Shown: positions 1 through 10,056 of the stretch, one piece after another | Position numbering within the stretch: position 1 is the stretch's first letter | How the letters are laid out: the number at the start of each line of letters is the position of its first letter | From: Paenibacillaceae bacterium | GTDB taxonomy: Bacteria; Bacillota; Bacilli; Paenibacillales; Paenibacillaceae | DNA length: 64,000 nt | Direction of reading: 5' to 3' | Assembly (NCBI GenBank): GCA_004134985.1 | Contig: REGQ01000064.1 | Span: forward strand, 62,001 to 126,000 | Notes under the pieces: generated by a model | Database searches by the model: none | What the model saw: only the letters and a program-made list of their open reading frames with translations | Told to the model about the DNA's origin: nothing | Program-made: the position numbers and the translations under genes

Positions 1-679
1 TATTGTCAACCTTCAATTCCTGCTTGAGCAATTGTTCTGTTCTGGCAATCTGTTGATAGGCTTCCGTACGGCCAAGCGTGCTCATGTCCGGATGCGAATA
101 AGCGTGGTTGGACATCTCATGCCCTTCCGCCTGAATTTGTCTGGCCAAATCGGCATTTTTCTTCAGCCAGGAGCCATCCAGAAAAAAAGTTGCCTTCACT
201 TGCTCATCTTTCAGCACTTTTAACATCGGTTCCAAAAATTCATTGCCCCAGGCAACATTAATCATTAGCGCAACCATCGGTTTGTTCGGATTTCCTTTAT
301 AGATCGGATACCTGCCCAGATCGTCCAGGTGAACCCGCGGCTCAACTTCCCGGTAAACAAGCTGGATGTTTCCATCGGGTAACTTGTTGCTCGCTGCAAT
401 GCTCTGCTCGATATCAACTTCCAACCCATTATAGCCAGGGATCGCTTTCCATACCCGGTCTACCCGTGCGTCTACCGGTGCAATACTGCGATTGGCAGCT
501 TCTGCTTCAATCCGCTCCCGCAGCGTCTGGTCATTACTAATAAAGACCTCCTTGACCGCTGTCAGGCCACTCCCTTGCTTAACCGCATCGACATAACCTG
601 TAATACTGCTGTCCAAAGTGAAAATTGCTGCCATTACAATCAGTGTGACCGTAATGACCCCCCATTGTTTTCGTCGCAT
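1..679 (-). CDS. ylxY: YlxY-family polysaccharide deacetylase-like protein (3' end outside window)
   Basis: The window holds the first 226 codons; the C-terminus lies beyond position 1. The ATG at 679 follows a GGGGCGGG-like Shine-Dalgarno. The protein starts with a short basic stretch and one hydrophobic segment (about residues 6-20, signal anchor or signal peptide), then a linker domain, then a NodB/polysaccharide deacetylase fold from about residue 135. The fold shows ATFFLDGSW and a metal-type H-x3-H motif in NHAYSHPDMS. The usual first catalytic motif (TFDDG) is replaced by MINVAWGNE, so classical deacetylase activity is doubtful. Its place just downstream of pnp matches ylxY of B. subtilis, a family confined to spore-formers. 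The product is probably exported. It is separated from pnp by a terminator. Confidence 0.85.
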   Translation of the reverse strand, partial: MRRKQWGVITVTLIVMAAIFTLDSSITGYVDAVKQGSGLTAVKEVFISNDQTLRERIEAEAANRSIAPVDARVDRVWKAIPGYNGLEVDIEQSIAASNKLPDGNIQLVYREVEPRVHLDDLGRYPIYKGNPNKPMVALMINVAWGNEFLEPMLKVLKDEQVKATFFLDGSWLKKNADLARQIQAEGHEMSNHAYSHPDMSTLGRTEAYQQIARTEQLLKQELKVDN

Positions 680-736
680 GGCAATTCCCGCCCCTTCCAT
701 TCCTTGCATTCTATGAATGGTGGGACGAGATTATGT

Positions 737-779
737 TTTAAAAAACAAACAAAAAGAGACAGAAATGTTCTGGCTCTTT
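737..779 (-). terminator. Rho-independent terminator after pnp
   Basis: On the minus strand AAAGAGCCAGAA and TTCTGTCTCTTT form a 12-position stem with one mismatch around a CAT loop, followed by TTGTTTGTTTTTT. It lies 28 bases past the pnp stop and should end most rpsO-pnp transcripts before ylxY. Confidence 0.85.
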
Positions 780-806
780 ATCGTAAAAATATCGAATTCG
801 TTCAGT

Positions 807-2906
807 TTAGTTTGCAGAAGCCTGTGCAGCAAGTACCGCTTTACGGGACAGATTGACGCGCCCCTGCTGATCGATTTCCGTTACTTTCACTGTAATTTGA
901 TCTCCAATTTTAACTACGTCTTCGGTCTTCGCCACACGTTCAGCAGCAAGCTGTGAAATGTGAACCAACCCTTCTTTGCCTGGCAAAATTTCAACGAAGG
1001 CGCCAAATTTCTCTACCCGTTTCACTGTTCCCAGGTAAACCTCACCCACGACAACCTCTTTGACAATGCCTTCAATGATTTGTCTGGCTTTCTGGTTCAT
1101 CTCTTCATTGGAAGAAGCGATGAAAACCGTTCCATCTTGCTCGATGTCGATTTTAACACCAGTTTCCTCGATGATTTTGTTAATGATTTTACCGCCTGCA
1201 CCAATGACGTCGCGGATTTTGTCCGGATTGATATTCAGGATCAAAATTTTCGGCGCGTATTGTGACAAGCTTTGGCGCGGCTGGCTCATAATCGCCATCA
1301 TTTGTTCCAAAATAAACAAACGTCCTTCACGAGCCTGTTCAAGCGATTGTTCCAAAATGGCACGGTCGATACCGGCAATTTTGATGTCCATCTGGATAGC
1401 TGTCACACCTTCAGCTGTTCCGGCTACTTTAAAGTCCATATCCCCGAGGTGATCTTCCATCCCTTGAATATCAGTCAAAATAGAGAAATGGTCGCCTTCC
1501 TTGATCAAGCCCATGGCTACACCTGCAACCGGTGCTTTAATCGGTACGCCGGCATCCATCATCGCCAATGTGCTGGCACAAATACTCGCTTGTGAAGAAG
1601 ATCCATTGGACTCAAGCACTTCTGATACAAGACGAATAGTATACGGGAAGTCCTTCTCAGCAGGAATCACTTTCGCCAAAGCTCGTTCTCCCAAAGCACC
1701 GTGACCGATTTCGCGGCGACCAGGCGCACGCAGCGGTCTGGCTTCCCCGACACTGAACGGTGGGAAGTTATAGTGATGCATAAAGCGCTTTGAATCTTCC
1801 GGGCTGATTCCGTCAAGAATTTGAACGTCTCCGAGTGCTCCCAGTGTACAGATGCTGAGTGCCTGCGTTTGCCCACGCGTAAACAAACCAGAACCGTGTG
1901 TACGTGGCAGCAGGGCAACATCACACTCGATCGGCCTGATTTCGCTCAATGCTCGTCCATCTGGACGAATTTTGTCATGCGTGATCAAACGGCGCACTTC
2001 GTCTTTAACGATATCATGCAGCGATTCTTTCACATCTTTAACCAGCGCAGGCGTTTCTGCATAAACCGCTGTGAAGTGTTCAATCGCTTCGGTTTCAACC
2101 GCATGAATCGCTTCTGAGCGCGCATGCTTCTCTTCCACACGAATGGCTTCTACAAGACGATTCTTCGCATATTCCTTGACAGCTGCGTCCACATCCGGGT
2201 CTATTCCCTTCAGTTTCACTTCCATCTTCGGCTTGCCAGCAATTTCAACAAACTGCTCCTGAACCGCAACAATTTTCTTGATTTCGTCATGACCGAACAT
2301 GATCGCTTCCAACATGACAGACTCGGACACTTCGTTCGCTTCCGCTTCTACCATCATGATCGCATTTTTCGTTCCAGCCACAACGACGAAAATATCGCTC
2401 TGATCTTCCTGAGCGACTGTAGGGTTAATAATAAATTCGCCATCAATGCGCCCGACTACAACACCGCCCACTGGGCCGTCAAACGGGACATCTGAGATGG
2501 ACAATGCAGCTGATGTGCCGATCATCGCAGCGATTTGCGGCGAACAATCCTGATCCACGCTCATGACCAAATCAAGAATTTGCACATCATTTCTGAAACC
2601 TTCAGGGAAAAGCGGGCGAATCGGGCGGTCAGTTAGACGGCTCGCCAAAATCGCTTTTTCACTTGGGCGGCCTTCACGTTTAATAAAGCCTCCCGGAATT
2701 TTACCTACCGCATACAATCTTTCCTCATAGTTGACGGTAAGTGGGAAAAAATCAAGATCCTTCGGTTCTTTTGATGCGGTTACAGTACAAAGTACGACCG
2801 TATCGCCGTAACGGACCGTTACAGCTGCATTTGCTTGCTTGGCCAAGCGGCCGGTTTCCAACACAAGCTTGCGTCCACCGAGTTCCATTTCTACTCGTTG
2901 CAGCAT
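807..2906 (-). CDS. pnp: Polyribonucleotide nucleotidyltransferase (PNPase)
   Basis: A 699-residue 3'-to-5' phosphorolytic exoribonuclease, the main mRNA decay exonuclease of Bacillales, acting in the cytoplasm and with the degradosome. Domains in order: first RNase PH core (about 10-140), helical linker, second RNase PH core (about 305-540) with [16 protein letters not shown] and [21 protein letters not shown] domain (about 553-610, [12 protein letters not shown]) and S1 domain (about 620-690, [15 protein letters not shown]). Length is normal. I chose the ATG at 2906 ([11 protein letters not shown]) because GGAGGG stands 6 bases upstream; a longer reading frame to 2978 has no ribosome site and does not match the family. 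It is co-transcribed with rpsO, with a hairpin between them, as is common for rpsO-pnp. Confidence 0.98.
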   Translation of the reverse strand: MLQRVEMELGGRKLVLETGRLAKQANAAVTVRYGDTVVLCTVTASKEPKDLDFFPLTVNYEERLYAVGKIPGGFIKREGRPSEKAILASRLTDRPIRPLFPEGFRNDVQILDLVMSVDQDCSPQIAAMIGTSAALSISDVPFDGPVGGVVVGRIDGEFIINPTVAQEDQSDIFVVVAGTKNAIMMVEAEANEVSESVMLEAIMFGHDEIKKIVAVQEQFVEIAGKPKMEVKLKGIDPDVDAAVKEYAKNRLVEAIRVEEKHARSEAIHAVETEAIEHFTAVYAETPALVKDVKESLHDIVKDEVRRLITHDKIRPDGRALSEIRPIECDVALLPRTHGSGLFTRGQTQALSICTLGALGDVQILDGISPEDSKRFMHHYNFPPFSVGEARPLRAPGRREIGHGALGERALAKVIPAEKDFPYTIRLVSEVLESNGSSSQASICASTLAMMDAGVPIKAPVAGVAMGLIKEGDHFSILTDIQGMEDHLGDMDFKVAGTAEGVTAIQMDIKIAGIDRAILEQSLEQAREGRLFILEQMMAIMSQPRQSLSQYAPKILILNINPDKIRDVIGAGGKIINKIIEETGVKIDIEQDGTVFIASSNEEMNQKARQIIEGIVKEVVVGEVYLGTVKRVEKFGAFVEILPGKEGLVHISQLAAERVAKTEDVVKIGDQITVKVTEIDQQGRVNLSRKAVLAAQASAN

Positions 2907-2992
2907 AGTTTCCCTCCTGTCATTCTTTTCATTAGCGGCTTTGCCGCGTTGGCCTTCCAGACCGAAGCCTGGCGGCATGGGTTCTTACTTGC

Positions 2993-3049
2993 AAAAAACA
3001 ACCAGGCGCTGCCGTCCCGTAAAATCCCGGACGGCTGACAACCAGGTTG
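2993..3049 (-). terminator. Hairpin/terminator between rpsO and pnp
   Basis: On the minus strand CAACCTGG pairs with CCTGGTTG (one mismatch), and an inner GCCGTCC/GGACGGC stem extends it; TTTTTT follows. It lies between the rpsO stop and the pnp ribosome site, so it is either a partial terminator or the stable structure that sets pnp mRNA processing and level. Confidence 0.75.
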
Positions 3050-3066
3050 CTTTTTTTCTGCAAATC

Positions 3067-3336
3067 TTATCGGCGAAGGCCGAGTTTTTCAATCAAAGCA
3101 CTGTAGCGTCTTACGTCTTTGTTCTTCAGGTAAGCAAGCAACTTACGGCGTTGTCCTACCATTTTGAGCAAACCGCGACGTGAATGATGATCTTTTTTAT
3201 GCTCCCGCAGATGTTGCGTCAAGTTAACGATGTTCTCTGTCAGGATAGCGACTTGCACTTCTGGAGATCCAGTGTCGCTCTCGTGTGTTTTGTGCTGATC
3301 AATCAGCTCATTCTTGCGTTCTTGGGTAATTGCCAT
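3067..3336 (-). CDS. rpsO: 30S ribosomal protein S15
   Basis: An 89-residue primary binding protein of the small subunit that organises the central domain of 16S rRNA. It starts MAITQERK and contains [15 protein letters not shown] and [20 protein letters not shown], which are S15 family signatures; the length is exactly typical. The ATG at 3336 follows an excellent AGGAGGTG site. It has its own candidate promoter (3443-3472) and a leader of about 100 bases that may be an autoregulatory S15-binding RNA. It heads the rpsO-pnp unit and is probably also reached by read-through from ribF, since no terminator follows ribF. Confidence 0.98.
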   Translation of the reverse strand: MAITQERKNELIDQHKTHESDTGSPEVQVAILTENIVNLTQHLREHKKDHHSRRGLLKMVGQRRKLLAYLKNKDVRRYSALIEKLGLRR

Positions 3337-3442
3337 CCCATTTCACCTCCTAATCTGATAATCGCCGACAGCCTCGTCGCCGTTGGTGAAGCGGACGGCC
3401 AAGCTGTGGTTCGATGTGGGCTTAATCACCACAACGTGTTCA

Positions 3443-3472
3443 AGTATAGCATAAGCTGCAACATAAAGTAAA
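3443..3472 (-). promoter_or_regulatory. Candidate sigma-A promoter for rpsO-pnp
   Basis: Minus strand TTTACT, 18-base spacer, TATACT, about 105 bases before the rpsO start codon and just after the ribF stop. The -10 is good and the -35 only partly matches. Confidence 0.55.
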
Positions 3473-3495
3473 TGCCGCGCCGCCACTTATCCTTA

Positions 3496-4485
3496 TCAAA
3501 GCGATTTTACACTATCTTCGGATTGCGGCGAAGTCTCAGTCAACAGACGACGTGCTTCACCGGCATCTTTGGAAATCTGCGCGATCAGTTCATCCACCGA
3601 AGTAAACTTCCGCTCTGAACGGATAAAACGTCTCACTTCGATCTGCATGGCAGTACCATAGATATCGCGATCAAAGTCAAATAAATGAACTTCAACCGTC
3701 GGCTTGTTCCGCTCTTCCACAAATGTCGGCTTGACACCGATATTCATAACGCCGAGACAGCGTTCCTCACCGAAAGAGGCGGTGACCGCATATACTCCTA
3801 ATCTAGGCAGCGCATAGGCGCCCTCCAGCTCAATATTAGCGGTCGGATAGCCGATTTTACTGCCGCGCCCGTCGCCATGAACGACTACGCCAGCCATTGT
3901 ATAAGAACGGCCAAGCAGCAATTCTGCCTCTTCTACGTTACCTTCGGCAAGCAGTTGTCTTACTAAGGTGCTGCTGATTTTTTCCCCGCCGCGATGGCAG
4001 GCTTCAACGACCTCAACCTGCATAAAAGACTCACCAAGCGATTGCAGCACTGCGGCATCGCCACTGCCCTGATAGCCGAACCTGAAGTCAAAGCCGACTA
4101 CCGCACATTTCACTTGAAGTTGGCGCAGCACTTCCTCCACAAATTGCGAAGGTGCCGCCTGCGCGAACAACGGATCGAAACGAAACACATAGGCAACTTC
4201 CACACCAAGCTCCGCAAACTGTTTCATTTTCTCATCAAGCGGCGTCAGGCAAGTAATATAGGTTTCTCCTTGACTGATCACTTCTTTTGGATGAGGATGA
4301 AACGTCATAACTGCGGCCCGCCAGCCATGCTCCCTGGCAACGGCTACCGCTTTGCGAATAACTTGCTGATGGCCTTTATGTACACCATCAAAATGACCGA
4401 TTGCCAACGTTTGGGGGATGGCATACGCTTTAATTGCCTCATCGGTCAAAGGGTAGCTTAACGAAATGATCTCCACTGCTGTCAC
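3496..4485 (-). CDS. ribF: Bifunctional riboflavin kinase / FMN adenylyltransferase
   Basis: A 329-residue cytoplasmic enzyme that phosphorylates riboflavin to FMN and then adenylylates FMN to FAD. The N-terminal nucleotidyltransferase domain (about 20-175) shows AIGHFDGVHKGHQ; the C-terminal riboflavin kinase domain (about 185-310) shows GRGSKIGYPTANIE. Both active sites look intact. It starts 13 bases after the truB stop and is the last gene of the rimP-ribF operon. The truB-ribF pairing is the normal Bacillales arrangement. No FMN riboswitch is visible nearby, as expected for a housekeeping copy. Confidence 0.97.
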   Translation of the reverse strand: MTAVEIISLSYPLTDEAIKAYAIPQTLAIGHFDGVHKGHQQVIRKAVAVAREHGWRAAVMTFHPHPKEVISQGETYITCLTPLDEKMKQFAELGVEVAYVFRFDPLFAQAAPSQFVEEVLRQLQVKCAVVGFDFRFGYQGSGDAAVLQSLGESFMQVEVVEACHRGGEKISSTLVRQLLAEGNVEEAELLLGRSYTMAGVVVHGDGRGSKIGYPTANIELEGAYALPRLGVYAVTASFGEERCLGVMNIGVKPTFVEERNKPTVEVHLFDFDRDIYGTAMQIEVRRFIRSERKFTSVDELIAQISKDAGEARRLLTETSPQSEDSVKSL

Positions 4486-4498
4486 ACCCGCATTTCTG

Positions 4499-5419
4499 TC
4501 ATGAACTGGCGCCGACGGAACTGAACACTTTCACCGGTCGAATGACTCCGGCCGGAATGTCGGCTTGAAAAATCCCTGCAAACACGCCATTCTCATTATA
4601 TAAACGCAATAATCCGTCTTTTTCGGGCGCCTCGTATGCTGATGCAAGTGAAATCTTCTGGCCCTGCATAGCAAGCAGCGCTGTGTTATTGCTAACAACG
4701 ACCCGCTCAAGGTGTCCAAGCACTGCATCCGGGGCGAGCAAATGATCCTGCAGTTTACCGTTTTCCTTAAGCTCGCTGATCTGCTCAAGCGTCAGACAAG
4801 CATCTTCGGACAAACCTGCCGACCTGGTGCGTCGCAGTTCAGCCATCGCTGCCGGAACCCCCAGTTTTTGGCCGATATCCACACATAAAGTCCGGATATA
4901 CGTCCCTTTCGAACAGGAAACCGAGAATGCAATGCGCGGATACGTCTGTTCCAATTCCAACGATAAAAGCCGAATATGATGTATTGTCGCCATCCTTGCC
5001 TTGCGCTCTACGACCTTCCCTGCCCTTGCCAGCTCGTACAACCGTTTGCCATCGACCTTGACAGCAGAATACATTGGAGGAATTTGCTCAATGTCGCCTA
5101 CAAAGGAATCAAGCACCTCGCGAACACGGCTTTCGGTAAGTTGGATGTTTGGCACATCCTGCAGCACCGTTCCTGTCAAGTCCTCTGTATCTGTTGCCGT
5201 GCCGAATTGCAATACGGCCTCGTACTCTTTAGGCAAGTCCTGCATATATTCAACCACACGCGTCGCTCTGCCAATACAAAGCGGAAGAACCCCGGTTACT
5301 TCAGGGTCCAGCGTGCCGGCATGACCGATCCGCTTGATTCGCAGAAGACCCCTGGTCTTGGCAACTACATCATGCGAGGTCCAGCCTTTAGGCTTCCAAA
5401 CTGCCAATACGCCATCCAT
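4499..5419 (-). CDS. truB: tRNA pseudouridine(55) synthase TruB
   Basis: A 306-residue enzyme that makes pseudouridine at U55 in the T-loop of most tRNAs. The N-terminus [19 protein letters not shown] and the catalytic-Asp motif GHAGTLDPEVTGVLP (about residues 33-47) identify the family. A C-terminal PUA-like region covers about 235-300. Its ATG overlaps the nrnA stop by one base (TGATG), so the two are translationally coupled. Confidence 0.97.
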   Translation of the reverse strand: MDGVLAVWKPKGWTSHDVVAKTRGLLRIKRIGHAGTLDPEVTGVLPLCIGRATRVVEYMQDLPKEYEAVLQFGTATDTEDLTGTVLQDVPNIQLTESRVREVLDSFVGDIEQIPPMYSAVKVDGKRLYELARAGKVVERKARMATIHHIRLLSLELEQTYPRIAFSVSCSKGTYIRTLCVDIGQKLGVPAAMAELRRTRSAGLSEDACLTLEQISELKENGKLQDHLLAPDAVLGHLERVVVSNNTALLAMQGQKISLASAYEAPEKDGLLRLYNENGVFAGIFQADIPAGVIRPVKVFSSVGASS

Positions 5420-6414
5420 CAGTCAACCATTACCTTTCTTACCGCTTCAAGAACACGCTCGCTGACCTCTGCCAAGGTGCCTTCCAGCTTACAGCCAGCG
5501 GCCCTTACATGACCGCCTCCGCCAAACAGTTGAGCGATTGCAGCTACATCCACCTTGCCTGCAGAGCGAAAGCTTGCCTTGATTGCGCCATCTTCTGTGC
5601 CTTTAAACAGGATGCCAACTTCTACACCATCAATATTGCGGGCATAGTTGACCACGCCTTCCAAATCCTCGCTGACCGCTCCGGTATCCTTCAGATCAGC
5701 TGGTTCAATATACAGCCAGCCAATGCGTCCTTCCTCCGAAAAAGTCAATCTGGATAGCGCCCGCTGCAGCAGCCTCAGCTGCGGCATCGTCATTTTTTCC
5801 AGTAGGGCATCGGCCAATTCGTGGCCGCTGACACCCTCTGCCAGCAAGCGGGCAGCGATCGTCATGACATGCGGCGTCGTATTGGAGTAACGAAATCCCC
5901 CTGTATCGGTCAATAGCCCGGTATAGATGGCCGTCGCAACTTCAACGTCCAGCTCCAGACCAGCATAATCAATTAAATCATATAAAATCTCAGCGGTTGC
6001 TGCTGCCTTTGTACGAATAAGGTTCACCGTACCAAACCCGTCATTCGTCGGATGATGGTCAATATTAAGCAGGCTAGCCCCCGACTCAAAATGCTGGCTT
6101 ACTTTCCCGATACGCCGAAAATCTGCGCAATCAACGGCAATAACAGCGCCATACGGTGCTGATGGTTGATCGTCTTTTAAGTTCACAATACGATCGGAAA
6201 GGGCAAGAAATTGCAACCGGGGAGGAACCGCTCCCTCATTAATCATAACAAATCGCTTGTTAAGGCGGGTCAGCAGCCATCCGATAATAACCGTCGAACT
6301 GACTGCATCCCCATCTGGCTGCACATGGGAGACGACCAAAAAGTCGTCTCCCTCCTGAAGAAAATTCAGTGCCGCAGCCAACTGCTGCCCGTAAATCCCG
6401 CTTTCAACCGTCAT
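5419..6414 (-). CDS. nrnA: DHH phosphoesterase NrnA (nanoRNase / pAp phosphatase)
   Basis: A 331-residue DHH/DHHA1 enzyme. In B. subtilis NrnA degrades 2-5 nt RNAs and dephosphorylates 3'-phosphoadenosine-5'-phosphate. Motifs in order: [12 protein letters not shown] (metal-binding HxxPDxD), [11 protein letters not shown], the DHH motif [22 protein letters not shown], and the DHHA1 substrate loop [10 protein letters not shown] near the C-terminus. The start ATG overlaps the rbfA stop by four bases (ATGA). It is embedded in the infB operon, the conserved Firmicutes location. Confidence 0.95.
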   Translation of the reverse strand: MTVESGIYGQQLAAALNFLQEGDDFLVVSHVQPDGDAVSSTVIIGWLLTRLNKRFVMINEGAVPPRLQFLALSDRIVNLKDDQPSAPYGAVIAVDCADFRRIGKVSQHFESGASLLNIDHHPTNDGFGTVNLIRTKAAATAEILYDLIDYAGLELDVEVATAIYTGLLTDTGGFRYSNTTPHVMTIAARLLAEGVSGHELADALLEKMTMPQLRLLQRALSRLTFSEEGRIGWLYIEPADLKDTGAVSEDLEGVVNYARNIDGVEVGILFKGTEDGAIKASFRSAGKVDVAAIAQLFGGGGHVRAAGCKLEGTLAEVSERVLEAVRKVMVD

Positions 6415-6767
6415 GACGGACTGTTCCCGCGATTGATCTGCTCAAGCAGCGCTTCAATGTGGCTTCCATATTCAATGCTGCTATCGAATTTGAACAACAG
6501 CTCCGGTGTATGCCGCAATCGCACTCGCTTGCCGAGCTCAGAACGGATAAAACCTTTGCCGCGCGCCAGCGCGTTCAACGTCTCCTCTTTCTGCTCATCG
6601 CTGCCAAGCACACTCAGATACACTTTTGCCTGAGACAGGTCGCCGGTTACTTCCACACCAGTCACCGTAATAAATCCGATGCGCGGGTCCTTCAGTTCCG
6701 TTTGAATAATGTGGCTCAGTTCTTTTTTGATCTGCTCTCCAACGCGTCCCACGCGGATTTTGGCCAT
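6411..6767 (-). CDS. rbfA: Ribosome-binding factor A
   Basis: A 118-residue KH-like protein that binds the 30S subunit and assists maturation of the 16S rRNA 5' end, important in the cold. Family signatures include [18 protein letters not shown] at the N-terminus, [20 protein letters not shown] and the C-terminal [17 protein letters not shown]. Length is normal. It lies seven bases after the infB stop and overlaps nrnA, consistent with the conserved infB-rbfA pairing. Confidence 0.97.
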   Translation of the reverse strand: MAKIRVGRVGEQIKKELSHIIQTELKDPRIGFITVTGVEVTGDLSQAKVYLSVLGSDEQKEETLNALARGKGFIRSELGKRVRLRHTPELLFKFDSSIEYGSHIEALLEQINRGNSPS

Positions 6768-6774
6768 GTGTAAA

Positions 6775-9390
6775 TCACCTCTCTACCGTTTCCATGACAA
6801 AGGCTTCAATCGTGTCTCCTTCTTTAACATCATTGTAGCGTTCCAGTGTAATGCCGCACTCATAGCCCATTGCTACTTCCTTGGCATCATCCTTGAATCG
6901 TTTCAGCGATTCAATTTTACCTTCGTGTACAACGATACCGCCGCGGATCAGACGCGTTTGCGCCGAGCGGGTAATCTTGCCTGAAGTAACCATACAACCG
7001 GCGATTGTACCCACTTTGCTCACTTTGAAAATGTTGCGGACTTCAACGTGGCCAATGACGGTTTCTTTATAAATAGGATCAAGCATCCCCTTCATAGCCT
7101 GCTCAATCTCATCGATTACATGATAGATGACACTGTGCAAACGAATGTCAACTTTCTCCTCATCTGCCGTTTGCTTTACCTGCGGCTCTGGACGGACGTT
7201 GAAACCGATGACGATCGCATTCGACGCAGAAGCCAGAATAATATCGGACTCCGTAATGGCGCCTACGCCGCTGTGGATGATTTTAACCCGTACACCTTCA
7301 ATTTCAATTTTCTCCAAAGAGCCTTTCAGCGCTTCGAAGGAACCTTGCACATCCGCTTTAATAATAACGTACAGATCCTTGATCTCGCCGTCTTTAATGT
7401 GCTTGTAGAGATCATCCAGCGTTACTCTTGTATTGGAACCCAGTGCAGATTGCTGGTGCTTGATCGCGCGGCGTTCAGCGATAGCACGTGCCTTGCGCTC
7501 GTCTTCAAATACCAGGAATGGATCGCCTGCTTTTGGAACTTCTGTCAAACCGGTAATTTCCACTGGTGTCGATGGACCTGCTTCTTTTAAGCGGCGTCCT
7601 TTGTCGTTCACCATCGCGCGCACACGACCGAAGCAGTTGCCTGCAACGAATGCATCGCCGATTTTAAGTGTGCCATGTTGAACCAGAATCCGGGCTACCG
7701 GCCCTTTTCCTTTATCCAGCTCAGCTTCGATTACCGTACCGCGAGCCCGCTTGTTCGGATTCGCTTTGTAGTCGTTCACTTCAGCAACCAACAAAATCAT
7801 CTCAAGCAGTTCTTCCAAGCCGATACGCTGCTTAGCTGACAAGTTGACAAAAATCGTGTCGCCGCCCCATTCTTCCGGAACAAGCTCAAATTGCGTGAGC
7901 GATTGTTTGATGGTATCCGGGTTTGCGCCCTCTTTGTCAATTTTGTTGACAGCAACGATAATCGGTACGCCAGCTGCCTTCGCATGGTTGATCGCTTCGA
8001 CGGTTTGTGGCATAACACCGTCATCGGCTGCCACAACCAGAATTGTAATATCTGTCACTTGTGCGCCGCGCGCACGCATGGTTGTAAATGCTTCGTGACC
8101 AGGGGTATCCAGGAACGTGATTTTCTTATGGTTAACTTCAACCTGGTACGCACCGATATGCTGCGTAATGCCGCCCGCTTCCCCGCTGCTTACATTGGTA
8201 TGCCGAATGGCATCAAGCAGGGTTGTTTTACCATGGTCAACGTGACCCATAATGGTTACAACAGCTGGACGAGACAACAGATCCGCTTCATCGTCGGTTT
8301 CTTCAATCGTTTCAAAATGATCTTCCTCGACCGGAATCTTGATTTCAACTTCAACACCATACTCAGTAGAGACGAGTTGAATCGCATCGAGATCAAGCTC
8401 CTGATTGATGGTCGCCATGACGCCAAGGAACATCAGCTTTTTGATGACTTCGGAGGCATCCTTGTGAAGCAGCTTCGCAAGATCACCGACAGTCATATTG
8501 CCGCGTACGATAATTTTCTTCGGTGTATTGTCGATTTTCTCACGGCGTTCTTGCATTTGATTGCCGCCCCGACCGCGGTTGTTTCTGCCGCCGCGATTGC
8601 CGCCGCCACGGAAATTGCCGCCTTTGTTGTCGTCAAATCTTTTTTGGCCCGGTTTGGACGAAGGCTTCCTGTTCTTGTTGGCTGCCGCTGCGCCGCTGCG
8701 ATCACCCTCGCCGCCAGTCGGACGGCCTGCAGTTGAAGTTGTGCCGCCTGGGCGGCTCTGGGCCGGACGATTGTTGTCAAAGCGCTGGCCGGCTGGCCGG
8801 TTGCTGCTCTGGCTGGACGACGAAGCCGATTGACCGCCGCCTTGTCCTTGAGGACGCGCGCCTTGTGCAGGACGGCTTCCGCCGCCTTGTCCCTGAGGAC
8901 GTCCGCCTTGTGCGGGACGGCTGCTGCCGCCTGGGCGCTGTCCGCCTTGACTGCTGCCTTGGCTGGAACGCGGTGCCGATTGTCCTGTTGACGAATTAGA
9001 ATTACTATTGGAATTGCTCTGAGGTCTTTGGGTTGTTTGGTTCATATTCTCCTGTCGATTCTCTATATTATTTTTGTTTGCTGATTGTGATTCTTTTTGC
9101 AGTGCCGACTCGCCTGATGGCCGCGCTTGTCCTTGCGGACCCGGCGCTTTCTGTGATGCTGCCGAGATCGTTACTCCGCTTTCCTGCGCTCTTTTGGCAG
9201 CAGCGTTCGCTTTAATATCGCGGAAGAATCCTTCCACTTTATTGACCATCTCGTTTTCCATTACACTCATATGGTTGTTGACCGGCAAATCCAGCCTTTT
9301 TAAAATCGTAATGATCTCTTTACTGCTCATACTCAGTGATTTCGCATATTCATAAACGCGCAGCTTGTCTTTGTTGTCTTGTTTAGTCAA
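6775..9390 (-). CDS. infB: Translation initiation factor IF-2
   Basis: An 871-residue GTPase that places initiator fMet-tRNA on the 30S subunit and promotes subunit joining. Layout: N-terminal DNA-binding-like domain (1-60, [15 protein letters not shown]); long disordered Gly/Arg/Gln/Ser-rich region (about 70-265) with two 15-residue repeats and an RGG-rich patch; IF2-N domain (about 290-350); G domain with [17 protein letters not shown] and NKID; domains II-IV ending FVMETVER. I chose the TTG at 9390 because GGAGGTGG stands just upstream and the protein then starts (M)[14 protein letters not shown], the family start; the ATG at 9423 lies inside ylxQ with no such site. The start overlaps ylxQ by eight bases. 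Confidence 0.97.
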   Translation of the reverse strand: MTKQDNKDKLRVYEYAKSLSMSSKEIITILKRLDLPVNNHMSVMENEMVNKVEGFFRDIKANAAAKRAQESGVTISAASQKAPGPQGQARPSGESALQKESQSANKNNIENRQENMNQTTQRPQSNSNSNSNSSTGQSAPRSSQGSSQGGQRPGGSSRPAQGGRPQGQGGGSRPAQGARPQGQGGGQSASSSSQSSNRPAGQRFDNNRPAQSRPGGTTSTAGRPTGGEGDRSGAAAANKNRKPSSKPGQKRFDDNKGGNFRGGGNRGGRNNRGRGGNQMQERREKIDNTPKKIIVRGNMTVGDLAKLLHKDASEVIKKLMFLGVMATINQELDLDAIQLVSTEYGVEVEIKIPVEEDHFETIEETDDEADLLSRPAVVTIMGHVDHGKTTLLDAIRHTNVSSGEAGGITQHIGAYQVEVNHKKITFLDTPGHEAFTTMRARGAQVTDITILVVAADDGVMPQTVEAINHAKAAGVPIIVAVNKIDKEGANPDTIKQSLTQFELVPEEWGGDTIFVNLSAKQRIGLEELLEMILLVAEVNDYKANPNKRARGTVIEAELDKGKGPVARILVQHGTLKIGDAFVAGNCFGRVRAMVNDKGRRLKEAGPSTPVEITGLTEVPKAGDPFLVFEDERKARAIAERRAIKHQQSALGSNTRVTLDDLYKHIKDGEIKDLYVIIKADVQGSFEALKGSLEKIEIEGVRVKIIHSGVGAITESDIILASASNAIVIGFNVRPEPQVKQTADEEKVDIRLHSVIYHVIDEIEQAMKGMLDPIYKETVIGHVEVRNIFKVSKVGTIAGCMVTSGKITRSAQTRLIRGGIVVHEGKIESLKRFKDDAKEVAMGYECGITLERYNDVKEGDTIEAFVMETVER

Positions 9391-9712
9391 TATTCTCCAC
9401 CTCCGTTTGAGACTTGAGTCCATTGCGAATCATTGCCGCAAATCCGCGGTCTGTGACGGCAATGACTACCCTTCCCTCTTTACCGATGGCCTGACCGATC
9501 GTATCCCGGTCGAATGCTTCAACGACAACAACTCCATAGGAGCCACATTTATCGCGAAATTTCTTCTTCGTGTTGTCCGAAGCGTCCGCTGCCATAACAA
9601 CCAGATGGGCTTTGCCGGCCCTAACCGATTTCAGCACCGTCTCATCGCCCGTCAAAAGTTTGCCGGCCCGCATCGCCATACCGAGCCCGGATAGCACTTT
9701 GTTACTGCTCAT
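9383..9712 (-). CDS. ylxQ: YlxQ, L7Ae/L30e-family RNA-binding protein
   Basis: A 109-residue protein of the L7Ae/L30e/Gadd45 fold, which binds kink-turn RNA; its exact role in Firmicutes is not settled. It shows [18 protein letters not shown] and [17 protein letters not shown], typical of the family. I chose the ATG at 9712 ([11 protein letters not shown]) because AAGGAG lies seven bases upstream; a longer frame to 9778 adds residues unlike the family. It overlaps the ylxR end by 11 bases and the infB start by eight, so translation of ylxR-ylxQ-infB is tightly coupled. Confidence 0.9.
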   Translation of the reverse strand: MSSNKVLSGLGMAMRAGKLLTGDETVLKSVRAGKAHLVVMAADASDNTKKKFRDKCGSYGVVVVEAFDRDTIGQAIGKEGRVVIAVTDRGFAAMIRNGLKSQTEVENID

Positions 9713-10010
9713 CGGCCAACTCCTTCGCAACCAGAAACTCATCCTGAACATCAATGAAATCCTGTTCCAGCTGATCATAAATTTCCTGATTCACCGACTG
9801 TTTCAAAGCGCGGTCGAGCGCTTTGGTTTTCTTCGCCAGTTTGAAGCAACTGACTTTGCCGCATAAATAAGCGCCGCGGCCTGGCTTTTTGCCGGTTAAA
9901 TCAATCGATATTTCTCCTGTTTGCGCGCGTACGACACGAATAAGCTCTTTTTTTGGCATCATTTCCTGACAAGCCACGCATTTGCGAAGCGGCACTTTTC
10001 TCTGTTTCAT
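9702..10010 (-). CDS. ylxR: YlxR family protein (DUF448)
   Basis: A 102-residue small basic protein of the YlxR/DUF448 family, found almost always between nusA and infB. It has the family signature RKCVACQEMMPKKELIRVV at the N-terminus and GRGAYLCGKVSCFKLAKK in the middle. Homologues bind RNA, and B. subtilis YlxR (RnpM) has been linked to RNase P; I assign no function beyond that. The ATG at 10010 follows GGGGGAG; another in-frame ATG at 10028 has a poorer site. Confidence 0.92.
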   Translation of the reverse strand: MKQRKVPLRKCVACQEMMPKKELIRVVRAQTGEISIDLTGKKPGRGAYLCGKVSCFKLAKKTKALDRALKQSVNQEIYDQLEQDFIDVQDEFLVAKELADEQ

Positions 10011-10056
10011 GCTTCTCCCCCGTTTCATCGCTTCTGTCAGCAGATTACCGCTCTTT

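Noticed and set aside
7891-8736. 281-codon plus-strand frame antisense to infB
   Set aside because: Shadow frame over the low-complexity and G-domain region of infB with no domain or start signals.
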